A stretch of DNA of 47,812 nt from a candidate division Zixibacteria bacterium SM23_73_2. GTDB lineage: Bacteria > Zixibacteria > MSB-5A5 > SM23-73-2. Positions 27,304-36,517 of the stretch are shown piece by piece. Numbering within the stretch: the first letter of the stretch is position 1; each line of letters begins with the position of its first letter. The stretch covers positions 1 through 47,812 of the forward strand of contig LJUW01000010.1 of NCBI GenBank assembly GCA_001304315.1. The letters are read 5' to 3'. The position numbers and the translations under genes were made by a program. The notes under the pieces are model-generated. The model did no database searches, was not told where the DNA came from, and was given only the letters and a program-made list of their open reading frames with translations.

Positions 27304-29757
27304 ATGGCAAAAAAATCTTTTGGCAAAAAGAAAAAATCTGAAAAGGATACCAGACGAGTTCTTCCTGGTACCGGAGGTTATTTTAAATTTTTACCGGTGG
27401 TCTTGTTTGCCCTCTTATCGGTGATCCTTTTCCACCAGTTCATCTTCTCCGATCAGATGCTTTTCGGAACTGATACCATAGAGGCGGGGGTGATGTTCCG
27501 GGATTTCTACAAGTCATTCGTAAACCAGTATCATGCCATCCCACTGTGGAATCCTTATCTTTTCGGGGGTATGCCCTTTGTCGATGCCATGCACGGGGAT
27601 ACCTTTTATCCTTTGGCTTTTATTCAATTCTTTCTGCCCCTGCACAAAGCCTTAGGTTGGAAGTTGGTTTTAACTGTCTTTTTGACCGGGCTTTTCACCT
27701 ATCTTTGCCTTAGAGCTTTCGGTTTTGACCGGGGAATTTCAACCCTGGGGGGATTAGCCTACATGTTTTCCGCTAATTTGGTCTCCTGGGTTTACGGGGG
27801 GCAGGACGGACGGATGTACATAACCTGCCTTTTACCTTTGCTTTTTTTCTTTCTGGAGAAAAGTCTAAATACCAAAAGATTTATTTATTATTTAGGTTTG
27901 GGAATGGCCATTGGCCTTTTGATTTTGGCTAATCATCCCCAGTTAGCTTATTATGCCCTGTGGGCTGTGGGTCTTTATTTTATCTTCAGGCTGGTTTTGC
28001 ATTATAAAGACCAAAAAGAGAAAAGTTTTGCCCAGAGGATAAAGCCTCTGGTAAAACCGGTTTTACTTTTTGTCTTCGCCGTCTTCATCGGGTTGGCTTT
28101 ATCTTTGATTCAGCTTCTGCCTCCTTACATTTACGTTAACAAATACTCTCCTCGTGCCGAAGGGGCAAGGGGTTACGATTACGCCACCTCCTGGTCATCT
28201 CATCCCGAGGAATTGGTCTCCCAGGTAGTTCCTGAATTCTGCGGTTACACGGTTCAACAGGAAAATACCTACTGGGGACGAAATCCTTTTAAGCTTAACT
28301 CCGATTACGGCGGGATCGTCTTTTTGTTTTTTGCTTTTCTTTCTTTGTTTGTGATCAAAAGTAGAAAAAAATACTTCTTTTTAGGGTTAGTACTTCTAGC
28401 CTTGATATACTCCCTGGGCGCTCATACCCCCATATATCGGCTTTTCTACTGGCTTGTCCCCCAGGTTAAAAATTTCAGGGCACCGAGTCTGATCTTCTTT
28501 TTGTTTAATTTCTCAGCGGTGTTTTTGGGCTGCCTGGGATTGGAAAGGATTTTGAATGATAAAAAAACAAAAGAAGATCAAAAAATAATTTTTAACTTTT
28601 TAAAGGTGGCAGTCATAATCTTTGCTTTACTGGCAATACTTTTCTCCATAGGGGGAAAAGCTTTATTATCGATATGGAATACAGTTTTATATCCTGATAT
28701 CTCGTTGGGTAAAAAGGGGATTTTGTCTGAGAATCTAACCAGTATCTCGGGTGGTTTATGGATATCCTTCATTTTGGTTGGACTGGTTGCTTTGGCAGTT
28801 TATCTTCTGTTTCGACAGAAGCTACCCCGAGAGGCGTTTTTGGTCTGGATCGGGGTGCTTTTAGTTTTTGATTTATGGAGGGTGGATTTTAAGTTTATTC
28901 ATAATTATGATTACCACAGTCATTTTAGAGAGGATTTTGCCGTGAAATTCCTCAAGGGTGATCCTGAGCCTTCAAGGACTTTGGTTATTCCGGGAACCTA
29001 TTCCACCAATAACTTTCTAGCACTGCACCGAATCAAGCAGGTTTTTGGTGGACACGGTAATCAGCTAAAAAGATATGATGAGTTCACAGAGAGATACTAC
29101 CGGGAGGATGCTTCAGATCAGAAGGAATACTACCAGCGTTATGCTGAGTTTCTTTTTGGGCCCAAACCCGAGCTTTTGAACGCCAAATATATTCTTTCCA
29201 GAACCGAACTTGACTACCCTAAATTCGAAAAGGTCTCTCAGGGAGATGGGGTGGTGATTCATAAAAACAAAGGTTATTTGCCCAAGGTGAGGATTGTTCA
29301 CCAATATGAGGTTATCGGAGACCAGAAGAAGATCTTAGAAAGAATAAAAGAGCCTGATTTCGATTACAAAAATTCTGTGATACTGGAGGAAGACCCACAT
29401 CTTGATCTTGGGCAAGAGGATACCCTTTCGGTAACTGAATGGGGAGAGATGGTTCAGGATAAGATAAACATTATGTCAGTTAAAGTCAAACTCCAGGCTC
29501 CCGGAATCGTGGTCTTGAGCGATAACTTCTACCCGGCCTGGAAAGCGTATGTGGATGGGAAAGAAAAGAAAATATTCCGTGCCAACTATGTTTTCAGGGC
29601 TTTGGCTCTGGAGGATGGAGAACATATGATAAGATTCGTTTTTGATTCTGTACCCTATAAGGTGGGTAAAACCAGCACCCTGTTGACAACTCTGTTTCTG
29701 GTTATTATATTTGGTTTTTGTGGATTCAGAAAGATTGTGTATGGTAAAAATTCTTAG
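27304..29757 (+). CDS. YfhO-like multi-TM membrane protein (GT-C-like)
   Basis: 'GTDTIEAGVMFRDFYKSFVNQYHAIPLWNPYLFGGMPFVDAMHGDTFYPL', C-terminal 'VVLSDNFYPAWKAYVDGKEKKIFRANYVFRALALEDGEHMIRFVFD'. Confidence 0.85.
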   Translation: MAKKSFGKKKKSEKDTRRVLPGTGGYFKFLPVVLFALLSVILFHQFIFSDQMLFGTDTIEAGVMFRDFYKSFVNQYHAIPLWNPYLFGGMPFVDAMHGDTFYPLAFIQFFLPLHKALGWKLVLTVFLTGLFTYLCLRAFGFDRGISTLGGLAYMFSANLVSWVYGGQDGRMYITCLLPLLFFFLEKSLNTKRFIYYLGLGMAIGLLILANHPQLAYYALWAVGLYFIFRLVLHYKDQKEKSFAQRIKPLVKPVLLFVFAVFIGLALSLIQLLPPYIYVNKYSPRAEGARGYDYATSWSSHPEELVSQVVPEFCGYTVQQENTYWGRNPFKLNSDYGGIVFLFFAFLSLFVIKSRKKYFFLGLVLLALIYSLGAHTPIYRLFYWLVPQVKNFRAPSLIFFLFNFSAVFLGCLGLERILNDKKTKEDQKIIFNFLKVAVIIFALLAILFSIGGKALLSIWNTVLYPDISLGKKGILSENLTSISGGLWISFILVGLVALAVYLLFRQKLPREAFLVWIGVLLVFDLWRVDFKFIHNYDYHSHFREDFAVKFLKGDPEPSRTLVIPGTYSTNNFLALHRIKQVFGGHGNQLKRYDEFTERYYREDASDQKEYYQRYAEFLFGPKPELLNAKYILSRTELDYPKFEKVSQGDGVVIHKNKGYLPKVRIVHQYEVIGDQKKILERIKEPDFDYKNSVILEEDPHLDLGQEDTLSVTEWGEMVQDKINIMSVKVKLQAPGIVVLSDNFYPAWKAYVDGKEKKIFRANYVFRALALEDGEHMIRFVFDSVPYKVGKTSTLLTTLFLVIIFGFCGFRKIVYGKNS

Positions 29758-29926
29758 TCACTTTCAAAGGTTTCAAAATCCTTAAGGTCATTTGGCAGTT
29801 TTAAAAATATGAAAATCAAAGGACAGAATTTTTTTGTTTCAGAAAGTTTCTTCTGTCTTGAAGAATGTTAGACATAGATAAAAATTCACCAATCCCTTGA
29901 GGTTATTTTATACTCGAATCTAAAAG

Positions 29927-30640
29927 ATGAGAAACTTAGTTATCATTCCAACCTATAACGAGAAGGAAAACATAGAAAAAATAGTTAATCAGATTTTGGA
30001 AAAGGATCCCTCCATAGATGTCCTTATAGTGGATGATAACTCTCCGGATGGGACCGGAGAGGTGGCGGATAAGATGGTAAAAGAGAATTCAAGGATTTTG
30101 GTCATGCATAGGGAGAAGAAGGCTGGTTTGGGAACTGCTTACAAAGCAGGATTTAAATTTGCACTGGAAAATGGATACGATCATATCTTTGAGATGGATG
30201 CGGACTTCTCACATGATCCTAAATATATCCTAAGATTTCTGGAGGCGATAAAAGAGGCTGATCTGGTCCTGGGCTCAAGGTACATCTCCGGGGTCAACGT
30301 GATAAACTGGCCTATGTCCAGGCTATTGTTATCCTATTATGCTAACGTCTATTCGCGCTGGGTGACCGGCTTGCCGGTTAAGGATGCTACCGGAGGTTTC
30401 AAATGCTTTAGAAGGAAAGTATTGGAAACCATAGAGTTGGATGAAGTTAAATCCGAGGGTTATTCTTTTCAGATAGAGATGAGTTTCAGGGCCTGGAAAA
30501 AAGGATTTAAGATTAAAGAAATACCCATCGTATTTGAGGACAGAAGGGAAGGAAAGTCAAAGATGTCCAAAAAAATCGTCAGGGAAGCTGTTTGGATGGT
30601 CTGGAAATTGAGATTGTGGAGCATTTTGGGAAGGTTATGA
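29927..30640 (+). CDS. Polyprenol monophosphomannose synthase-like GT2 (DPM1-type)
   Basis: 'LVIIPTYNEKENIEKIV', 'VDDNSPDGTGEVADKM', 'EMDADFSHDPKYI', 'TGGFKCFRRKVLE'. Confidence 0.92.
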   Translation: MRNLVIIPTYNEKENIEKIVNQILEKDPSIDVLIVDDNSPDGTGEVADKMVKENSRILVMHREKKAGLGTAYKAGFKFALENGYDHIFEMDADFSHDPKYILRFLEAIKEADLVLGSRYISGVNVINWPMSRLLLSYYANVYSRWVTGLPVKDATGGFKCFRRKVLETIELDEVKSEGYSFQIEMSFRAWKKGFKIKEIPIVFEDRREGKSKMSKKIVREAVWMVWKLRLWSILGRL

Positions 30641-31515
30641 AGGTAAGAAAAAAACTATCCATCGTAATTGTGAACTACAATGTTAAGGAGTATCTGAAAA
30701 GATGTTTGGAATCGATTTTGAGGTCAGAACCTTACCAGGGAAACATCTCAGAGGTTTTTGTTGTGGATAATCATTCACAGGATTCTTCGGTTGAAATGAT
30801 TAAAAGCGAGTTTCCCCAGGTTTACTTGATCTCCAATCAAAAAAACTTTGGTTTCGCCAAAGCTTGCAATCAAGGTATAAGAGAAGCCAAAGAAGACTAT
30901 ATCCTGCTTTTGAATCCTGATACCATATTCCCGGAAAAGGGTTTCGAAAAAGCAATTGTTTTTATGGAAGAAAACTCAGATGTTGGGATCCTGGGATGCA
31001 AAATCAAGGATCAAAAGGGGAGGTTACTCTATTCGGCCAGAAGTTTTCCTTCTCTTTCCACCTCGATTTCCTCCAGCCATTCGGTATTAAATCGAATCTT
31101 TCCTGGGAATCCTCTCTCAAAAAGATATCTGCTCAAGGATTTAGATCATTCCCGGCCTGCTGAAGTGGATTGGGTTTCTGGCTCCTGCCTTTTGGCAAGA
31201 AAACAGATGTTGGAGCAGATCGGGCTTTTGGATGAGAGGTATTTTATGTATGTTGAGGATGTGGATCTGTGCTACCGGGCTAAGGGTAAAGGATGGAAGG
31301 TGTTTTATTTCCCCGGGATTTTGTTTGTACATTTTTTGGGGAGAAGCACCTCTCAGAACAAGCTCAATATGCAGCTGGAACATCATCGAAGTATGTATCT
31401 TTTTTATCGAAAGCATTTCAGTGCAAGTTTTTTTTTAAGGTTTTTGGTACTTTTGGGGATCTGTTTGCGCCTGGTTTTTGTCAGCCTTGGTTTTTTTATT
31501 TACAAATGGCGTTGA
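30637..31515 (+). CDS. Family 2 glycosyltransferase (rhamnosyltransferase-like)
   Basis: 'LSIVIVNYNVKEYLKRCLESI', 'LLLNPDTIFPEKGFEKAI', 'YFMYVEDVDLCYRAKGKGWKVFYFP'; ATG 30637 overlaps the preceding stop. Confidence 0.9.
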   Translation: MKVRKKLSIVIVNYNVKEYLKRCLESILRSEPYQGNISEVFVVDNHSQDSSVEMIKSEFPQVYLISNQKNFGFAKACNQGIREAKEDYILLLNPDTIFPEKGFEKAIVFMEENSDVGILGCKIKDQKGRLLYSARSFPSLSTSISSSHSVLNRIFPGNPLSKRYLLKDLDHSRPAEVDWVSGSCLLARKQMLEQIGLLDERYFMYVEDVDLCYRAKGKGWKVFYFPGILFVHFLGRSTSQNKLNMQLEHHRSMYLFYRKHFSASFFLRFLVLLGICLRLVFVSLGFFIYKWR

Positions 31516-31540
31516 GTTGAACTTATAAGATACCTGAATT

Positions 31541-32503
31541 ATGAATGGACAGTTCTTAGAATTCGAGCGACCGGTGATTGAGCTGGAGAAAAGGATAAAG
31601 GATATGAAGGATTTTGCCCACAAGGAAGATGTGGAGATCTCCCGGGAGATAGAGGTATTAGAGGAGCGGTTGATAAAGCTTCAAAAGGACGTTTATTCCA
31701 ATCTCTCACCCTGGCAGAGGGTGCAGTTGGCTCGCCATCCCCAGAGACCCCGCTCACTGGATTACATAAATCTTATGGCTACCGATTTCGTTGAACTTCA
31801 CGGCGATAGGGGATTCGCCGATGATCGGGCGGTGGTGGGAGGTTTCGGCAAGATCAAGGGGATTGTTTTCATGATAATCAGTCAGGAGAAGGGTAAGGAT
31901 ACAAAGCAAAAGCTTTTTCGTAACTTCGGGATGATGCATCCCGAAGGATATCGCAAGGCATTGCGTCTGATGTCGCTTGCGGCCAGGTTCGGTAAACCAA
32001 TAATTATTTTGATCGATACCCCAGGAGCATACCCCGGAATAGGAGCGGAGGAAAGGGGACAGGCTGAAGCCATTGCCCGTAACTTAAAGGAAATGTCTAA
32101 TCTTCCGGTCCCTGTAATAATAAGTATCATCGGTGAGGGAGCCAGCGGCGGTGCTTTAGGCATTGGGATTGGTGATAAGATTTTTATGCTGGAGAACTCC
32201 TGGTACTCGGTGATATCCCCGGAGGGTTGTGCTGCGATTCTCTGGCGAGATGCCTCTAAAGCACCTCAGGCAGCAGAGGCTTTGAAGCTCACCGCGCCCG
32301 ATCTTTTGGAACTGGGGGTAATCGACAAAATCGTCCCAGAGCCCTTGGGCGGGGCTCATCGTGACTATCTCAAACAGGCAAATCTATTAAAAGAGGAAAT
32401 ACTCTACGCTTTTGAGGAACTCAGGGAACTTTCAAAAGAGAAGCTTCTGGAGAAAAGGATTGAAAAATTCAGGAAAATGGGGCAGTTTAATGAGGGAATA
32501 TAA
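31541..32503 (+). CDS. accA: Acetyl-CoA carboxylase carboxyltransferase subunit alpha
   Basis: 'LARHPQRPRSLDYINLMATDFVELHGDRGFADDRAVVGG', 'IDTPGAYPGIGAEERGQAEAIARNL', 'ISPEGCAAILWRDASKAPQAAEALKLTA'. Confidence 0.97.
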   Translation: MNGQFLEFERPVIELEKRIKDMKDFAHKEDVEISREIEVLEERLIKLQKDVYSNLSPWQRVQLARHPQRPRSLDYINLMATDFVELHGDRGFADDRAVVGGFGKIKGIVFMIISQEKGKDTKQKLFRNFGMMHPEGYRKALRLMSLAARFGKPIIILIDTPGAYPGIGAEERGQAEAIARNLKEMSNLPVPVIISIIGEGASGGALGIGIGDKIFMLENSWYSVISPEGCAAILWRDASKAPQAAEALKLTAPDLLELGVIDKIVPEPLGGAHRDYLKQANLLKEEILYAFEELRELSKEKLLEKRIEKFRKMGQFNEGI

Positions 32504-32526
32504 AAGAGAGGGAGAGGATGTTTGAT

Positions 32527-32682
32527 ATGAAGCTTTTGGAAATTTTAGCTTGTCCCCAATGCAAAAAGAAATTAGACTACCATAGTGATGAGGAGAAACT
32601 TGTGTGTAAAAGTTGTGGGTTGAAGTACAGGATCGAGGATGACATACCAGTTTTGATCATCGATGAAGCGGAGAAGTTTTGA
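32527..32682 (+). CDS. Small Trm112/YcaR-like zinc-binding protein (51 aa), absent from the ORF track
   Basis: Read directly: MKLLEILACPQCKKKLDYHSDEEKLVCKSCGLKYRIEDDIPVLIIDEAEKF*; two CxxC knuckles and 'YRIEDDIPVLI'; RBS gagaggg/ggagagg upstream. Confidence 0.88.
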   Translation: MKLLEILACPQCKKKLDYHSDEEKLVCKSCGLKYRIEDDIPVLIIDEAEKF

Positions 32683-32703
32683 AAAATTCGGAGGTTAAAT
32701 CAT

Positions 32704-33156
32704 ATGAAATTATCAAGGTTTTGTGACGAGGGATTAATCTCTTTCGAGTTGAAATCAAAGGACAAAGATGAGGCAATCGAAGAGCTGGTGAACCTGGCAT
32801 CCAAATCCAAGCTGGTAAAGGATAAAGACGAGCTTTTGAAAGCGGTGCTGGAAAGGGAAAAGCTGGTTACCACCGGGGTAGGGTATGGGGTGGCTTTCCC
32901 CCATGCCAAAAGCAAATCGGTTAGGGGAATTGTGATTGCCTTCGGGAGGTCGGATCAGGGGATCGATTTCGATGCCATGGATAAAAACCCAGTATACCTG
33001 TTTTTCCTCATAGCTGCCCCGGAGGATGCAATAGGTGCTCATTTGAACGTTATGGCTCGGCTTTCCTATATTATGAAAAGCGAGGATAACCGAGAGAAGC
33101 TTTTAAAGATTAAAAGTCCCAAGGAGCTTCTGGAGATTTTGGATTCGGTAGAATGA
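32704..33156 (+). CDS. PTS EIIA type-2 (PtsN-like) domain protein
   Basis: 'LLKAVLEREKLVTTGVGYGVAFPHAKSKSV...FGRSDQGIDFDAMDKNPVYLFFLIAAPEDAIGAHLNVMARLS'; conserved His in 'FPHAKS'. Confidence 0.9.
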   Translation: MKLSRFCDEGLISFELKSKDKDEAIEELVNLASKSKLVKDKDELLKAVLEREKLVTTGVGYGVAFPHAKSKSVRGIVIAFGRSDQGIDFDAMDKNPVYLFFLIAAPEDAIGAHLNVMARLSYIMKSEDNREKLLKIKSPKELLEILDSVE

Positions 33157-33455
33157 ATATGAAAGACCACTTTACAGAGTACTTTTGATTGCAAGTAAGT
33201 AGATAGAACTTTTGTTAAATAACAGATTATTGGAGATTGTCTTCTCAAAAAAGACACCCTTCCCCAAAGCGATCGTCATGATTTGTTAAGGAATTATCAA
33301 AGGAAAGGGAAAAAATATTTTTGGTTGGGAGATGCCCTTTGGATTTTTAAATGATAAATCCTTCGGTTTAAACTCAAACAGTTTTTAATTAGTTATTTTA
33401 TTGCAAGGATTTTGGATTAATTGATATTTCAAAAGGTTGATTTTCAGGATATAAG

Positions 33456-34253
33456 ATGGGCTGGTTAAGATCTTCTATATTAAAAGAAAACAGGATTCAG
33501 GTAATTTTTCCCTACCTGATTGCCTCCTTGATCCTGTTGGCTCTTCCCAATTCATACCAAAGGCAGCTCTCTCATTTGATTTTCGCTTTTGCGTACTCTC
33601 CTTTTTACCAACTAAATTCTAAACTAAAAGAACTATATCAAGTTAGCCAAAAAAATAAAAGTTTAAATGAAGAATTAATCCGGCTTAAGATTGAAATTCT
33701 CAGTTCCAAGGAGGAAAGCCTTGAGAATCTCAGGCTGAGGGAGCTATTGGGATTTAAGTCCAAAACGGAATATGAGGTGATTCCAGCTGAGGTCGTAGCT
33801 TTGGAACCCAATAGAAAAAGCTATATGGTGATGCTTGATATCGGTGAAAATGATGGTGTGGAGAGGAACCTCCCGGTTATAAATATGAAAGGACTAGTGG
33901 GCAGAGTCACGGATGTGGAGGAGGGGAGCTGTTGGATTGAACTCCTTTTACATCCCAACTGCAGGGTGGCAGTACTGGATCAAAGGAGCCGGGTACATGG
34001 GATTATCCGTGGAGCTCAGGGCAATCTTTTAAAGCTGGATAATGTCCCGACAGATGGGGATATTCAGGTAGGGGATAAGGTTATCTCCTCCGGATTAGGG
34101 GGGATTTTCCCAGCAGGTTTGGAGATTGGTGAGGTTAAAAAGGTGGGGGGGGTGGAGGGATGGAGGCTTTTCAAATCGATTCTGGTGAAATCAGGGGTTG
34201 ATTTCAATCAATTGGAGGAGTTGTTTGTAATTAGGTTCAAAAAAACCGATTGA
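33456..34253 (+). CDS. mreC: Rod shape-determining protein MreC
   Basis: N-terminal TM, coiled-coil, 'VIPAEVVALEPN...DIGENDGVERNLPVIN-MKGLVGRVTDVEEGS', 'VISSGLGGIFPAGLEIGEV'. Confidence 0.93.
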   Translation: MGWLRSSILKENRIQVIFPYLIASLILLALPNSYQRQLSHLIFAFAYSPFYQLNSKLKELYQVSQKNKSLNEELIRLKIEILSSKEESLENLRLRELLGFKSKTEYEVIPAEVVALEPNRKSYMVMLDIGENDGVERNLPVINMKGLVGRVTDVEEGSCWIELLLHPNCRVAVLDQRSRVHGIIRGAQGNLLKLDNVPTDGDIQVGDKVISSGLGGIFPAGLEIGEVKKVGGVEGWRLFKSILVKSGVDFNQLEELFVIRFKKTD

Positions 34254-34256
34254 GAT

Positions 34257-34688
34257 ATGATTTTGGTTAAAAATTTAAATTATCAGAAAATCTTTTTCGT
34301 GATTTTGCCCATCTTGCTCATCGTTTATTTAGCCATTTTACGAGGTCCTAAAGAGGGAGCTTTATTTGGCTTTTCGATCGGTCTTTTATTGGATATTTTC
34401 AACCCCCATTTTCTTGGATTGGGCGCTTTGATAAAGTGTTTTATAGGATTTTTTGTTGGGAACTTCAAAGAGACTTTGTTTTTGGAAAGTATTTTTTCAA
34501 AGGTGGTCATCCTATTTCTGGCGGTTTTTACCAATGACCTTTTTTATATTCTTATCTCTTCGGGTTTTGGTTTTCAAAGGACTTTTGAGGTTTTGTGGTA
34601 TGGCTCTCTTCTATCCGGGTTATACACCTGTTTCTGGGGATTTTTCCTTTTTGTTTTTCCCAAGAAAATTTCAATCAGATTAACTTAA
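34257..34688 (+). CDS. mreD: Rod shape-determining protein MreD
   Basis: Small polytopic protein between mreC and mrdA; 'GPKEGALFGFSIGLLLDIFNPHFLGLGALIKCFIGFFVG'. Confidence 0.88.
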   Translation: MILVKNLNYQKIFFVILPILLIVYLAILRGPKEGALFGFSIGLLLDIFNPHFLGLGALIKCFIGFFVGNFKETLFLESIFSKVVILFLAVFTNDLFYILISSGFGFQRTFEVLWYGSLLSGLYTCFWGFFLFVFPKKISIRLT

Positions 34689-34691
34689 AAA

Positions 34692-36509
34692 ATGAAACCT
34701 TCGGACCACGATAAGGAAAAAAGGAGCAGGATTTTGCTTTACACCATGATTTTTTTTCTGGGTGTGATTTTTTTCCGACTGCTCCAGATTCAGATAATCA
34801 AAAACTCCTATTACCACAAGATCTCCGATGAGAATAGGATTCATCCGGTTGCCTTGATTGCTCCGAGAGGGATTATCTATGATCGGGAGAAAAAGGCATT
34901 GGTATCCAATAGTCCCTCCTATACCCTATCCGTTTTTCCCTACCAGGTGAGAGGGAGGAAACAGTCGGAGGTTTTAAATAAACTATCATCCATTTTAGAT
35001 TTGAAAAGGTCTTATCTGGATGGGAAATTGGAGGTGGGGTGGCCCGAAAGGTATCAGGCAATAAAACTGAAAAGGGATGTTGATTTTTCCACCCTGTGCG
35101 TAATCGAGGAGCAAAACGAGGATCTGGCTGGAGTGTTTTTCGAGACGGAGTTAAAAAGACGATATCTTCAAAAGGATTGGACCGGATCCCTTCTGGGCTA
35201 TGTTGGGAAGAAACCGGCTCAGATAAATGATACCATAAAAACCCAGACCACTGAGCTTTTCGGAATAAAGGGGATCGAGAAAAGATATGATAATGATCTC
35301 AGGGGTCAGATTGGGATTAAGTATTATGAGGTGAGCGCAGTTGGTAAAATTTTAGGTGACCTGGAGGAGAAAAAAACGGTTTTGCCCACCAAGGGTTCCG
35401 ATTTGATTTTGACCATTGACCTGGACCTGCAGAATACCGCGGAGATGGCCTTAGGTCACTATGAAAGCGGATGCGTTATTGCCATGGATCCGAAAACTGG
35501 AGAGATATTGGTGATGGTAAGCAAGCCCGGGTTTGATTCAAATCTATTCAGCGGAATTTTGACCGAGGAAAAATGGGAAGAGCTTTCCAGTCATCCCCAA
35601 AGGCCCTTGCTCAATCGATGCATTCAGGGACTTTATCCTCCCGGTTCCACTTTGAAGCTTTTAACTGCGGCTTCAGCTTTGGAGGAGGGTATTATTGGAC
35701 CCAACACTTGTCTTTCTCCCTGTGGGGGAGCTTTTTTCTTCGGTAACAGAGCTTTTCATTGCTGGAAGCCCGAAGGTCACGGAAAGATCGACCTCGAAGA
35801 GGCGATCATCTTTTCCTGTGATGTCTACTTTTATCAGCTGGGCTTGAGGTTAGGTCTGGAGAGGTGGTCAGAATATGCGAAAAGATGTGGTCTGGATAGA
35901 CTGGTGGAGGTTGATTTACCTTTTGAGCAAAAAAGTTTCATACCAACCCTTAATTTCTACCGGGAGAAATACGGAAGAGGAGAATGGGTTAGAAATCTGG
36001 TTATAAATTTAGGCATTGGCCAGGGAGAGGTGATTTTAACCCCAATTGCTTTATGTGCTTTTTACTGTGGCTTGGTTAACCAGGGAGAGGTTTATCGTCC
36101 CCATCTTCTCAAGGAATCGATCGAGAGAGGGAAAAGGTTAGTTAATAGACCTGATCTTTTATGGAAGCTTCCCTTTTCAGCCAGAACCCTGAATATTGTG
36201 AAAAAAGCGTTAGTCGGGGTGGTGAACCATCCTCAGGGTACCGGAATCGGTGCCAGGATGGAAGGGATTGTTGTGGGTGGAAAGACCGGAACTGCGGAGA
36301 ATCCCGATGGAGAACCGCACGCCTCCTTCGTGGGCTTTGCTCCGGCCGAGGATCCGGAGATTTTAGTTTGCGTGCTGGTTGAAAACGGTGGCCACGGAGG
36401 GGAGACGGCAGCTCCCATCGCTAAGATCATTTTGGAGAAGTATTTTGATAAGAAGGAACAAAGGAATATAAGGGTTGAAATACCCGCTCAAAAGAAAAAG
36501 GATTTTTAA
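34692..36509 (+). CDS. mrdA: Penicillin-binding protein 2 (elongation transpeptidase)
   Basis: 'LIAPRGIIYDREKKALVSNSPSYTL', 'YPPGSTLKLLTAASALEEG', 'FSCDVYFYQLG', 'GGKTGTAENPDGEPHASFVGFAP'. Confidence 0.95.
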   Translation: MKPSDHDKEKRSRILLYTMIFFLGVIFFRLLQIQIIKNSYYHKISDENRIHPVALIAPRGIIYDREKKALVSNSPSYTLSVFPYQVRGRKQSEVLNKLSSILDLKRSYLDGKLEVGWPERYQAIKLKRDVDFSTLCVIEEQNEDLAGVFFETELKRRYLQKDWTGSLLGYVGKKPAQINDTIKTQTTELFGIKGIEKRYDNDLRGQIGIKYYEVSAVGKILGDLEEKKTVLPTKGSDLILTIDLDLQNTAEMALGHYESGCVIAMDPKTGEILVMVSKPGFDSNLFSGILTEEKWEELSSHPQRPLLNRCIQGLYPPGSTLKLLTAASALEEGIIGPNTCLSPCGGAFFFGNRAFHCWKPEGHGKIDLEEAIIFSCDVYFYQLGLRLGLERWSEYAKRCGLDRLVEVDLPFEQKSFIPTLNFYREKYGRGEWVRNLVINLGIGQGEVILTPIALCAFYCGLVNQGEVYRPHLLKESIERGKRLVNRPDLLWKLPFSARTLNIVKKALVGVVNHPQGTGIGARMEGIVVGGKTGTAENPDGEPHASFVGFAPAEDPEILVCVLVENGGHGGETAAPIAKIILEKYFDKKEQRNIRVEIPAQKKKDF

Positions 36510-36517
36510 GTGTCAAG

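Noticed and set aside
1484-33206. Shared 13-mer agtaagtagatag at 1484-1496 and 33194-33206
   Set aside because: Several 13-mers are expected to recur by chance in a window this size, and flanks do not match.
33157-33455. Noncoding gap upstream of mreC examined for tRNA/sRNA
   Set aside because: No cloverleaf, no clear terminator or strong promoter found by eye.
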